Source: Prosthecomicrobium sp. N25 (lineage in GTDB: Bacteria > Pseudomonadota > Alphaproteobacteria > Rhizobiales > Ancalomicrobiaceae). From it: a stretch of 64,000 nt of DNA. Made by a program: the position numbers and the translations under genes. The stretch spans positions 124,001-188,000 of the forward strand of contig NZ_JBBCAT010000002.1 in NCBI RefSeq assembly GCF_037203705.1, written 5' to 3'. Shown piece by piece: positions 56,212 through 64,000 of the stretch. Below the pieces are notes generated by a model. It was not told the origin of the DNA. It saw nothing but the letters and a program-made list of their open reading frames with translations, and ran no database searches. How positions within the stretch are numbered: the first letter of the stretch is position 1; every line of letters starts with the position of its first letter.

Positions 56212-57576
56212 ATGCAGGAAGATAGGGCTTGGGGTCCCGGTTCCCACCCGGGAGCCGCGGGGTACGGGGAGGCAGTCCGGGCCGAGACGATCTTCGCGGT
56301 CTCGAGCGGGCCGGTGCCGTCCGGTGTGGCCGTGATCCGGATCAGCGGTCCGCATGCCCGATTCGTGGCCGAAACGATGGCCGGCGGGCTGCCGCCGCCG
56401 CGCCGAGCGTCGCTCCGCCGCATTCGGGCCAGGGACGGTCGCCTGCTCGACGAGGGCCTGGTTCTATGGATGCCGGGGCCGCGCAGCTTCACCGGCGAGG
56501 ACATGGCGGAACTGCATGTGCATGGGGGACGGGCGGTGGTCGCCGCCGTCCTGGAGGAACTCGGATCCCTGAACGGGCTCCGTCCTGCCGAGGCGGGGGA
56601 CTTCAGCCGGCGCGCCTTCCTGAACGGGCGTCTGGACCTGACCGAGATCGAGGGCCTGGCCGACCTGATCGGGGCCGAAACGGAGTGGCAGCGGCGCCAG
56701 GCGATACGCCAGGCGGACGGCGCTCTGCGGCGCCTCTACGAGGGATGGCGGAGCGAGATCCTCGCCCTGCGGGGGTTCGCCGAGGCGGAGCTCGATTTCG
56801 CTGACGAGGCGGATGTTCCGGAGTCGGTGGGCGCGGGGCTGTCGGAGGGGGCGGCCGTGTTGGCGTCGGCCATCGAGCGGCATCTCGCCGACGGGCATCG
56901 CGGCGAGCGCCTGCGCGCCGGGTTCGAGGTCGTGCTGATGGGACCGCCGAATGCCGGGAAGTCCAGTCTCCTGAATGCGCTGGCGCGGCGGGAGGCGGCG
57001 ATCGTCTCGACGACGCCCGGGACGACCCGGGACCTCATCGAGATCCACCTCGACATCGGGGGTTGGCCCGTGACGCTGGTCGATGCGGCCGGTGTCCGGG
57101 TAGGCGGCGATGCGATCGAGCAGGAAGGGATCCGGCGGGCCCTGACGCGGGCGTCCACCGCGGACCTGGTGCTGTGGCTCGACGCTGCCGATCTGCCGCC
57201 TTCCGATCCGCCCGCAGACGTGGATGCGGAGAAGGTCCTGCGGCTCGTCAGCAAGGTCGACTTGAGCTCGGACAGCAAACGTGGCGTCTCCGTGGAGACC
57301 GGTGCGGGGCTCGACGACCTGCTGGCCGCCATCAGCGAGCGCGCAGCCGGCCAGCTCCTGCCTGGGCCCGAGCCGGCCCTGACCCGAACCCGGCACCGGG
57401 CCGCGCTGGACACGGCCGCGTCCGCGCTGCGACGGGCGTCGAGTGTCGGCCTGCTTCCCGAGTTCCGGGCGGAGGAACTGAGGCATGCCGGAGATGCGCT
57501 GGGCCGAGTCACCGGGGTGATCGCCGTCGATGACGTCCTGGACGTCATATTCTCGCAGTTCTGCATCGGAAAATAA
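56212..57576 (+). CDS. mnmE: tRNA uridine-5-carboxymethylaminomethyl GTPase MnmE (TrmE)
   Basis: GTPase that with MnmG installs the 5-carboxymethylaminomethyl group on wobble U34 of several tRNAs. 454 residues. N-terminal tetrahydrofolate-binding domain (TIFAVSSGPVPSGVAVIRI), helical domain, G domain with G1 GPPNAGKS at 244-251 and G3 DAAGVR (for DTAG), and the terminal FCIGK with the essential cysteine. The N-terminus has about 24 residues before TIFAVSSG, more than usual, but AGGAGG 10 bp before ATG 56212 supports this start and no other start codon lies closer. Confidence 0.94.
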   Translation: MQEDRAWGPGSHPGAAGYGEAVRAETIFAVSSGPVPSGVAVIRISGPHARFVAETMAGGLPPPRRASLRRIRARDGRLLDEGLVLWMPGPRSFTGEDMAELHVHGGRAVVAAVLEELGSLNGLRPAEAGDFSRRAFLNGRLDLTEIEGLADLIGAETEWQRRQAIRQADGALRRLYEGWRSEILALRGFAEAELDFADEADVPESVGAGLSEGAAVLASAIERHLADGHRGERLRAGFEVVLMGPPNAGKSSLLNALARREAAIVSTTPGTTRDLIEIHLDIGGWPVTLVDAAGVRVGGDAIEQEGIRRALTRASTADLVLWLDAADLPPSDPPADVDAEKVLRLVSKVDLSSDSKRGVSVETGAGLDDLLAAISERAAGQLLPGPEPALTRTRHRAALDTAASALRRASSVGLLPEFRAEELRHAGDALGRVTGVIAVDDVLDVIFSQFCIGK

Positions 57577-57603
57577 GGTCATTTCGTATTCGGTTCGATT
57601 CAT

Positions 57604-57619
57604 TGTTTCACGTGAAACA
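57604..57619. promoter_or_regulatory. parS: parS centromere site, perfect consensus
   Basis: TGTTTCACGTGAAACA, identical to the 16-bp bacterial parS consensus. It lies between mnmE and mnmG, about 7 kb from the predicted origin and 3.5 kb from parB. An 8-bp inverted repeat (57590-57597 with 57632-57639) surrounds it and three GANTC sites flank it. Confidence 0.95.
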
Positions 57620-57646
57620 CCGATTCGACTCCGAACCGATCGGATT

Positions 57647-57676
57647 TTGACGTCCGGGGGTTCAACGCGCTAGAGC
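57647..57676 (+). promoter_or_regulatory. candidate mnmG promoter
   Basis: TTGACG (57647-57652), 18 bp, TAGAGC (57671-57676), 34 bp before the GTG start of mnmG. The -35 is good, the -10 weak. Lies just downstream of parS. Confidence 0.4.
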
Positions 57677-57709
57677 AGGGCCAGATGGCCCGTGTGACGG
57701 AGAAGAGAC

Positions 57710-59602
57710 GTGAAGGCCGATGTAATCGTGATCGGGGGTGGGCATGCCGGGGTGGAGGCCGCCGCGGCGTCCGCCCGTGTCGGGGCGTCGACCGTGCTCG
57801 TCACCCATCGCGCGGATACGATCGGAGCCATGTCGTGCAATCCGGCGATCGGCGGCTTGGGCAAAGGTCATCTCGTCCGCGAGGTGGATGCTCTCGACGG
57901 ACTCATGGGTCGCGTGGCCGATCTCGGGGGAATCCAGTTTCGTGTGCTCAACAGGCGGAAGGGTCCGGCGGTGCGCGGCCCCAGGGCGCAGGCCGACCGG
58001 CGTCTCTACGCCGCGGCCATGCGGGCGGCCATCGCCGAAACGGAGCGGCTGACCGTGGTCGAGGGGGAGGTCACGGACCTCTCTCTGGAGAATGGACGCG
58101 TGGAGGGTGTCCGTCTCGGAGACGGCCAGTTCATCCCGTGCGGCGCCGTGGTGGTGACGACCGGGACCTTTCTGCGGGGGGTGATCCACATCGGCGACAG
58201 GCGCATGCCGGCCGGGCGCATGGGGGAGGCTCCCTCACTGGGGCTTTCGCGGCGCTTCGCCGACCTGGGATTCACGCTGGGACGCCTGAAAACGGGGACG
58301 CCACCGCGGCTTGACGGGCGCACGATCGATTGGAGCGCGGTCGAGATGCAGGCCGGCGACGACGTGCCGGAGGCCTTTTCGGCGCTGACGACGCGTCTGC
58401 CGAACCCGCAAGTCTCCTGCGGCATCACGCGGACCACCCCCGCGACCCATGCGGTCATCCGTGGCAATCTGGAGCGATCGGCCCTTTACGGCGGGCATAT
58501 CGAGAGCCGCGGTCCGCGCTACTGTCCGTCCATCGAGGACAAGATCGTCCGCTTCGGCGACCGGGAGGGGCACCAGGTGTTCCTCGAACCCGAAGGACTG
58601 GACGATCCGACCGTCTACCCGAACGGGATCTCGACCTCGCTCCCCGAGGACGCGCAGCTGGCCCTGCTTGCCACCATCCCGGGGCTTGGGCATGTCCGCA
58701 TGGTGCGGCCCGGCTACGCCATCGAGTATGACCATGTGGACCCGCGCGAACTCGAGCCCACCCTGGAAACGCGGCGTGCGCGGGGGCTCTTTCTCGCCGG
58801 CCAGATCAACGGAACCACGGGGTACGAGGAAGCGGCCGCGCAGGGCCTGGTCGCCGGGCTGAATGCGGCTCGATTCGTGTCCGGAACGGTCGGCTGCGTC
58901 TTCACGCGCTCGGAAGGCTATGTCGGGGTGATGATCGACGACCTGGTGACCCGGGGCATCACCGAACCATACCGGATGTTCACCTCGCGGGCGGAATTCC
59001 GGCTGACGCTGCGCGCCGACAATGCCGATCAGCGGCTGACGGCCCGCGGGATCGAACTCGGTCTGGTGGGGGCGGAGCGCCGCGCTGTGTTCACCGCCAA
59101 GATGCAGGCCGTGGAGGCGGCGAGGGCGCTGGCGCGGTCGCTGACCACGACGCCGAGCGAGGCCGCCCGTATGGGCATTCCCGTGAACCGGGACGGGGTG
59201 CGCCGCTCCTGCTTCGACCTTCTGGCCTATCCCGAGATCACGGTCGAGCGCCTCGTGGCGCTGTGGCCGGACCTTGCGGCCCTTTCTCCCGGCGTGGCCG
59301 AGCAGCTCGAAACCGACGCCAAGTACGCGGTCTACATGGAACGGCAGGCGGCCGATATCGAAGCCCTGCGCCGGGACGAGGCGCTCGCCATCCCGGACGG
59401 CTTCGACTATGCGGGGTTGCCGGGGCTCTCGAACGAGTGCCGGCAGAAGCTCTCCGCCGTGCGGCCAAGGACCATCGGCCAGGCCTCGCGCGTCGACGGG
59501 ATGACGCCGGCCGCCCTCACCCTCGTCCTCGCCCATGTGCGCAAGGCGGAGGCGAAGAGCGGCCCGCAGGGCCGCGGGCTTGCGAGGGGGCCAGGGGCGT
59601 GA
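57710..59602 (+). CDS. mnmG: tRNA uridine-5-carboxymethylaminomethyl modification enzyme MnmG (GidA)
   Basis: FAD- and NADH-binding partner of MnmE for wobble-uridine modification. 630 residues. FAD motif GGGHAG at 9-14, family phrases [21 protein letters not shown] (first 20 residues shown as [12 protein letters not shown]), [35 protein letters not shown] and the C-terminal tRNA-binding helical domain. Start GTG 57710 with GGAGA 8 bp upstream. Next in the conserved origin-proximal series with rsmG, parA and parB. Confidence 0.96.
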   Translation: MKADVIVIGGGHAGVEAAAASARVGASTVLVTHRADTIGAMSCNPAIGGLGKGHLVREVDALDGLMGRVADLGGIQFRVLNRRKGPAVRGPRAQADRRLYAAAMRAAIAETERLTVVEGEVTDLSLENGRVEGVRLGDGQFIPCGAVVVTTGTFLRGVIHIGDRRMPAGRMGEAPSLGLSRRFADLGFTLGRLKTGTPPRLDGRTIDWSAVEMQAGDDVPEAFSALTTRLPNPQVSCGITRTTPATHAVIRGNLERSALYGGHIESRGPRYCPSIEDKIVRFGDREGHQVFLEPEGLDDPTVYPNGISTSLPEDAQLALLATIPGLGHVRMVRPGYAIEYDHVDPRELEPTLETRRARGLFLAGQINGTTGYEEAAAQGLVAGLNAARFVSGTVGCVFTRSEGYVGVMIDDLVTRGITEPYRMFTSRAEFRLTLRADNADQRLTARGIELGLVGAERRAVFTAKMQAVEAARALARSLTTTPSEAARMGIPVNRDGVRRSCFDLLAYPEITVERLVALWPDLAALSPGVAEQLETDAKYAVYMERQAADIEALRRDEALAIPDGFDYAGLPGLSNECRQKLSAVRPRTIGQASRVDGMTPAALTLVLAHVRKAEAKSGPQGRGLARGPGA

Positions 59603-59653
59603 TTCCCTGGCGGGGTCACTGCGCACCGCGAGAGCGATCGATTCGAAACCGAA

Positions 59654-60295
59654 ATGCCATCACGCCTGCCCGAGACTCCCGACAGCCTGGACGCCGTGCT
59701 GACTGTTTCCCGTGAAACAAAGGAACGGCTGTCCGTCTATGTCGAGCTGGTCCGGAAGTGGCAGCGCAGCCAGAACCTGATCGCCCCCGGAACGGTCGAG
59801 CGGATCTGGACCCGGCACGTAGCCGACTCGGCCCAGGCCTTGGCGGCGTTGCCCGAGGCCCGGCGCTGGGCGGACCTTGGATCCGGGGCGGGCTTTCCGG
59901 GCCTGGTCACGGCCATCTGTCTCGCCGGCGCGCCGGGGGCGCATGTGCATCTGGTGGAGAGCAACCGGGGCAAGGCGTCCTTTCTGCGGACCGTGATCCG
60001 CGAGACGGGTGCCCCGGCGTCGGTCCATGCGGAACGGATCGAGGGCTTCACGGCCACCTTCGCGGAGCCGGTCGACGCGGTGTCGGCGCGGGCGCTCGCG
60101 CCTCTTGCGGACCTCTGTCGGTTGGCCGAGCCGTTGTCCCGTCGCGGGGCAGCCCTGGTTTTCCACAAGGGACAAGATTTTGCGTCCGAGCTCGCCGAAG
60201 CTACTCAATCTTGGGTCCTCGATCTGGTAGAACATCCAAGCCGGATCGATCCGGGCGGCCGGATCGTCGTGATTCGATCGCTCAGACCCCGCTGA
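59654..60295 (+). CDS. rsmG: 16S rRNA (guanine527-N7)-methyltransferase RsmG (GidB)
   Basis: SAM-dependent methylation of G527 in 16S rRNA; loss confers low-level streptomycin resistance. 213 residues. Marks: RKWQRSQNLIAPGTVERIW, DSAQALAALP, SAM-binding WADLGSGAGFPGLV and VSARALAPL. ATG 59654; Shine-Dalgarno weak. A near-perfect parS is embedded at codons 17-22. Followed by parA after 19 bp. Confidence 0.94.
   Translation: MPSRLPETPDSLDAVLTVSRETKERLSVYVELVRKWQRSQNLIAPGTVERIWTRHVADSAQALAALPEARRWADLGSGAGFPGLVTAICLAGAPGAHVHLVESNRGKASFLRTVIRETGAPASVHAERIEGFTATFAEPVDAVSARALAPLADLCRLAEPLSRRGAALVFHKGQDFASELAEATQSWVLDLVEHPSRIDPGGRIVVIRSLRPR
59704..59719. promoter_or_regulatory. parS: parS site inside rsmG (15/16)
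   Basis: TGTTTCCCGTGAAACA differs from the parS consensus at one position (C for A at base 7). It is read as codons for VSRET in rsmG, so coding and centromere functions overlap. It is 2.1 kb from the perfect site. Confidence 0.8.
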
Positions 60296-60314
60296 TGGGA
60301 GACCGGAGCAGGCC

Positions 60315-61142
60315 ATGTCGGTTCTCATGAAATCGCCTCGCGTGCTCGCGCTCGCCAACCAGAAGGGCGGCGTGGGCAAGACGACCACCGCGATCAATCT
60401 CGGCACGGCGCTGGCCGCCATCGGCGAGTCGGTGCTGATCGTCGACCTCGACCCTCAGGGCAACGCCTCTACGGGCCTGGGCATCGAGCGGAAGGCCCGC
60501 AAGCGATCGACCTACGACGTGCTGGTCGGCGAATCCACGATCGAGGAGGTGGTGGTCGAGACGGCGGTGCCGCGGCTCTGGGTGGCGCCCTCGACGCTCG
60601 ATCTGCTCGGCGTCGAACTGGAGATCGCCGGCACGGCGGACCGGGCCTTCCGGCTGCGCAAGGCGATCGCGGCCTGCGCCGGGTCGACCGACCCGGCCGT
60701 GCCGCGCTTCACCTATGTGCTCGTCGATTGCCCGCCCTCGCTGAACCTCCTGACCATCAACGCCATGACGGCCTCGCATTCGGTTCTGGTGCCGCTACAG
60801 TGCGAGTTCTTCGCGCTCGAAGGCCTGTCGCAGCTGCTGTCGACGGTCGAGCAGGTGCGCGGGTCGCTGAATCCGGAGCTCACCATCCACGGCATCGTGC
60901 TGACCATGTACGACGCCCGCAACAACCTGTCGGGCCAGGTGGTCGCGGACGTGCGCCAGCACATGGGCGAAACGGTCTACGAGACCATCATTCCCCGCAA
61001 CGTGCGGGTCTCGGAGGCGCCCTCCTACGGCAAGCCGGCGCTGCTCTACGACCTGAAATGCACCGGCAGCCAGGCCTATCTCCGGCTCGCCTCGGAGATC
61101 ATCCAGCGCGAACGGCGGCTCCGCTCCGCTGCGGCGGCGTGA
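60315..61142 (+). CDS. parA: chromosome partitioning ATPase ParA (Soj)
   Basis: Deviant Walker-type ATPase that binds DNA as an ATP dimer and drives movement of ParB-parS complexes. 275 residues. Deviant Walker A KGGVGKTT at 17-24 with the signature lysine at 17, LIVDLDPQGNAST (Walker A'), VLVDCPPSLNLLT (Walker B). ATG 60315; no N-terminal HTH, so the chromosomal type. Forms parA-parB with the next gene. Confidence 0.96.
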   Translation: MSVLMKSPRVLALANQKGGVGKTTTAINLGTALAAIGESVLIVDLDPQGNASTGLGIERKARKRSTYDVLVGESTIEEVVVETAVPRLWVAPSTLDLLGVELEIAGTADRAFRLRKAIAACAGSTDPAVPRFTYVLVDCPPSLNLLTINAMTASHSVLVPLQCEFFALEGLSQLLSTVEQVRGSLNPELTIHGIVLTMYDARNNLSGQVVADVRQHMGETVYETIIPRNVRVSEAPSYGKPALLYDLKCTGSQAYLRLASEIIQRERRLRSAAAA

Positions 61143-61177
61143 ATGTTCCGGTATCGAAACGGACTGGGGGTATGGTG

Positions 61178-62041
61178 ATGGCGGACAATCGCAGACTGGG
61201 CCGGGGGCTTGCGGCCCTCCTGGGCGACATGGCCGAGCCGGACACCGGGTCGGATCGCGGCGGTGCGAAGCGCGTCCCGATCGAGTTCGTGCGCGCCAAT
61301 CCCCGGAACCCCCGCCGGAGCTTCGCGGAGGCCGATCTCGCCGACCTCGCCCAGTCGGTGCGCGAGAAGGGCATTGTTCAGCCGATCCTGGTCCGACCGG
61401 CCCGAGGCATGCCGAACGTCTTCGAGATCATCGCCGGCGAACGACGGTGGCGGGCGGCCCAGCGGGCCGGCCTGCACGAGGTTCCGGTGCTGGTCCAGGA
61501 CGTGACCGATAAGGAGGCCCTGGAGCTCGCCATCATCGAGAACGTCCAGCGGACGGACCTGAACGCGCTTGAGGAGGCCTACGGCTACGAGCAGCTGATC
61601 GCCGAGTTCGGCTACACGCAGCAGGATCTCGGGCAGGTGATCGGCAAGAGCCGCAGCCACGTGGCCAACACGCTGCGCCTTCTCAAGCTGCCCGAGAGGG
61701 TGAAGGACTATGTGCGCGAGGGGCGGCTGACGGCCGGGCATGCCCGTGCGCTGGTGGGCGCTGCGGATCCCGAGGGTCTGGCGGCGCGGATCGTCGAAGA
61801 GGGCATGACGGTCCGCGACGCCGAGGCGCTGGCGCAGGCGCCGAAGGCCGTCGAACCCGCCAAGGCCGAGAAGGCCAGGCGCGAGAAGGACGCGGACACG
61901 AAGGCGCTGGAGAAGTCCTTGTCCGACCTTCTGGGCCTCGCGGTCGCGATCGAGCACAAGGACGGGGGCGCCGGCGAAGTCCGGATCCGCTATCGGACGC
62001 TCGAGCAGCTGGACGAGGTCTGCCGTCGCCTGCGGGACTGA
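61178..62041 (+). CDS. parB: chromosome partitioning protein ParB (Spo0J)
   Basis: CTP-dependent DNA clamp that loads at parS. 287 residues. N-terminal ParA-interacting residues (RRLGRGLAALLG), CTP-binding GERRWRA at 87-93 and ENVQRTDLNALEEA, helix-turn-helix TQQDLGQVIGKSRSHVANTL binding parS, and a C-terminal dimerisation domain. ATG 61178 has GGGGG about 8 bp upstream; ATG 61172, two codons earlier, is too close to it. Starts 35 bp after parA. Confidence 0.95.
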   Translation: MADNRRLGRGLAALLGDMAEPDTGSDRGGAKRVPIEFVRANPRNPRRSFAEADLADLAQSVREKGIVQPILVRPARGMPNVFEIIAGERRWRAAQRAGLHEVPVLVQDVTDKEALELAIIENVQRTDLNALEEAYGYEQLIAEFGYTQQDLGQVIGKSRSHVANTLRLLKLPERVKDYVREGRLTAGHARALVGAADPEGLAARIVEEGMTVRDAEALAQAPKAVEPAKAEKARREKDADTKALEKSLSDLLGLAVAIEHKDGGAGEVRIRYRTLEQLDEVCRRLRD

Positions 62042-62070
62042 CGGCCGGACGAGACCTTGGGCAATACGAG

Positions 62071-62103
62071 GGCCGCGACGGGCAGCACCCGCCGCGGCCT
62101 TCG
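62071..62103. terminator. terminator hairpin between convergent parB and holA
   Basis: GGCCGCGACGGG (62071-62082), loop CAGCA, CCCGCCGCGGCC (62088-62099), one A-C mismatch in a 12-bp stem, then TTCG and further T's. Lies 30 bp after the parB stop and 18 bp from the holA stop. Confidence 0.65.
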
Positions 62104-62116
62104 TGCTTTCAGGAGA

Positions 62117-63163
62117 TCAGCGCCGCGAGGCGGACGAGGCCGCGCGGGCGGCGCGGGCCAACTGAAGGAAGGCCTCGGACAGCAGGGCCGAGGCGAGCGT
62201 TGGCTTCAGACGCGACTGGACCATGGCCTCGTCGAGAATGCCGAGAGCGCGGTCGATGCGCGGCAGCGACCAGAGACCGAGCTGGCGGACAACCGCCGGG
62301 CGCCGCTTGTAGAAGACGGGTGGCTGCAGCCTCTCCACGACGGCATCGGGCCTCTGCCCCGTTTCCATCTCGGCGCGGGCGCGCTGCAGCGTATGGAAGT
62401 GCCGAATCACCATGGTGCCGGCCACGGAGGCGGGGGTGCCGGAGGCCTCGAGTCGCGTCAGGACGCTGTCGAGCGTCTCGGGGTCGCCTCCCGCCACCGC
62501 GTCCACCACCTCGTCCATTGCAAAGGCCGAGGCGTCTCCCACGATCGCCGCGACATCGTCCTCGGTGATGCGGCCGCGGCCATGGGCATAGAGGCAGAGT
62601 TTGCGGACCTCGCTGCGCGACGCCAGCCGGTCGGCGCCGAGCAGGGATTCGAGCGCGTGGCGGGCGGCCGGATCGACCGCCAGGCCCGCGAGGCGGGCCT
62701 CGTCGTCGATCAGCCGGCCGATGGCCGCGGTGTCGTCGGCCATGCAGGCGATGGCGACCGCGCGGGGGTGGTCCTCGAAGCGCTTGCGCAGGCCCGTGCC
62801 GCGTTTCAGGTCGCCGGCCTCGATGACCACGAGGCTCTGCAGGTCGTCGATGGCGAAGAGCGGCTCGACGGCGCCGAGCAGGTTGGCGCGGCCCGGGTCG
62901 CGCAACCAGACCACGCGGCGCCCGCCGAACATGGAGACCGTCAGGGCTTCGTCGACGAGGCGCGACGGGTCCCCGGCGAGGTCGGTGCCCGCGAGGCGGA
63001 CGAGCGTGAAGGGGTCGTCCACGCCGCCCGTGACGGCGTTCACGATGGCGCGGCCCCGTTCGGCGACGAGGCCCTCGTCGGAACCGAACACGAGGACGAG
63101 GCTGGCGCCGGCCGGCGGCTTCTTCTGGAAGGACTCGATCTCGGTGGGCTTCAGGGCGACCAT
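62117..63163 (-). CDS. holA: DNA polymerase III delta subunit
   Basis: Clamp-loader wrench that opens the beta sliding clamp. 348 residues. Marks: VLVFGSDEGLVAERG at the N-terminal AAA+-like domain, LVRLAGTDLAGDPSRLVDEA, SMFGGRRVVWLRD, LEASGTPASVAGTMVIRHF and the C-terminal helical collar. The start is ATG 63163 (MVALKPTEIESF); the open frame to 63322 has no family similarity. Convergent with parB, as in many alphaproteobacteria. Confidence 0.9.
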   Translation of the reverse strand: MVALKPTEIESFQKKPPAGASLVLVFGSDEGLVAERGRAIVNAVTGGVDDPFTLVRLAGTDLAGDPSRLVDEALTVSMFGGRRVVWLRDPGRANLLGAVEPLFAIDDLQSLVVIEAGDLKRGTGLRKRFEDHPRAVAIACMADDTAAIGRLIDDEARLAGLAVDPAARHALESLLGADRLASRSEVRKLCLYAHGRGRITEDDVAAIVGDASAFAMDEVVDAVAGGDPETLDSVLTRLEASGTPASVAGTMVIRHFHTLQRARAEMETGQRPDAVVERLQPPVFYKRRPAVVRQLGLWSLPRIDRALGILDEAMVQSRLKPTLASALLSEAFLQLARAARAASSASRR

Positions 63164-63371
63164 GGACGACCGATTCGGAGGCGGAACGAGGGACGGACCT
63201 GCCCGTCCTTCTCGCATCTCTGCGGGACGGGCGCCAGCGCCGGGGCGCGCCGCGCCAGGGATGCCGTCGCAGCATGGCGTGCCGCGCGCATTTTGCACTT
63301 CAGCTTTTTTCGCGGGCACCATAGCTTGGCGTCGGCTCCCGATCCGGAGCCGATCGTCTTCGAGGATTGCC

Positions 63372-64000
63372 CATGCTCCGTGCCACAGTCGCCGCCGCCG
63401 TCACGCTCGCCCTGGTCGCCGCCGGACCGGCCCCCGCGCAGGGCAAGAAGACGCTGACCATCTCCTGGTGGGGCTTCAACGGCGACAAGCTAGAAGAATA
63501 CCTGATGAAGCCGTTCAAGGCGCAGTGCGGCTGCGACATCGTCTACGAGACGGGAAACAATGCCGATCGCCTGAACAAGGTGAAGATCCGCGGCGGGGGT
63601 GGCGTGGACCTCATCTATCTCACCGACAGCTTTTCGGAGATCGGCATCAAGGAAGGGCTGTTCCAGAAGATCGACCGGTCGAAGATCCCGAATCTTGCAG
63701 GCGTGTACGACATCGCGAAGGCGCCGCAGGGCGACTATGGCCCGGCCTATACGCTCGGGCGCTACGGGATCATCTACGACTCCGCCAAGGTGAAGCCGCC
63801 CGTGACGGCCTGGAAGGACTTGTGGCGCGCCGACCTGAAGAGCGCCCTGTCGCTGCCCGGCATCACCACCACGGCCGGGCCCATGACGGTGATCCTGGCC
63901 GGCACCTATGCGGGCTCGGACGCGTTCAAGGATCCGGACGCGGCCTTCAAGGCCCTGGCGGGACTGAAGCCGAACCTCGTGAAGACCTACAACACGGGGT
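63372..64000 (+). CDS. periplasmic solute-binding protein, PotD-like (3' end beyond window)
   Basis: First 209 codons of an exported receptor. Signal peptide residues 1-23 (hydrophobic VAAAVTLALVAAG, cleavage after APA), then LTISWWGFNGDKLEEYLMKPF, the extracellular solute-binding fold of spermidine/putrescine-type receptors, with DLIYLTDSFSEIG and YDSAKVKPPVTAW. GAGG lies about 7 bp before ATG 63372. A 7-bp hairpin (63333-63339 with 63346-63352) precedes it. Transporter partners, if any, are past the edge. Confidence 0.85.

Overview
The window looks like a strongly GC-rich alphaproteobacterial chromosome, most likely Hyphomicrobiales (Rhizobiales). The evidence is the hemE / ppsR-maf-aroE-coaE-dnaQ neighbourhood, the mnmE-mnmG-rsmG-parA-parB-holA string, olsB, a malic enzyme fused to a phosphotransacetylase domain, timA, hemJ, and a GTTC-N7-GTTC SOS box. 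I see no tRNA, rRNA, CRISPR array, insertion sequence or phage gene. GC-rich codon use creates many long antisense shadow ORFs, which are omitted.

Layout. 1-8 kb: glnD (cut by the left edge), maeB, mutS, olsB. 8-10 kb: comM with a LexA-type box. 9.9-14.1 kb: a Ugp-type sugar/glycerol-phosphate ABC importer. 14.3-16.5 kb: a soluble hybrid histidine kinase. 16.5-27.6 kb: ten co-directional genes coding for an amidase, an RraA-like protein, a Pot-type ABC importer, an HpcH-type aldolase, HyuA, HyuB and an Ldh2-type dehydrogenase, preceded by a LysR gene. This is probably one catabolic operon for a small nitrogen-containing, possibly cyclic-amide, compound. 28.8-31.6 kb: one polypeptide carrying two complete serine peptidase modules (S33 and S9). 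31.8-36.4 kb: rsmI-yraN-gshB plus an orphan binding protein, divergent from an LpoA-like lipoprotein gene. 36.5-42.3 kb: hemW, rdgB and rph divergent from hrcA-hslV-hslU. 42.4-46.7 kb: xre, smr, mltA and timA, then fxsA and secB.

46.8-63.2 kb is the replication-origin neighbourhood. The 419-bp gene-free gap between ppsR and hemE (50454-50872) corresponds to the position of Cori in Caulobacter. It holds DnaA-like boxes, two near-consensus CtrA boxes inside an AT-rich inverted repeat, six GANTC sites and a degenerate parS. Genes on both sides run away from it. To the right come hemE, hemJ, rho, mnmE, mnmG, rsmG, parA, parB and holA. A perfect 16-bp parS lies between mnmE and mnmG and a 15/16 parS lies inside rsmG. 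dnaA is not in the window. The right edge cuts a PotD-like binding-protein gene.

The strongest leads are the predicted chromosome origin with its methylation, CtrA and ParB signals, the two-headed S33-S9 hydrolase, and the ten-gene hydantoinase/aldolase/amidase operon.
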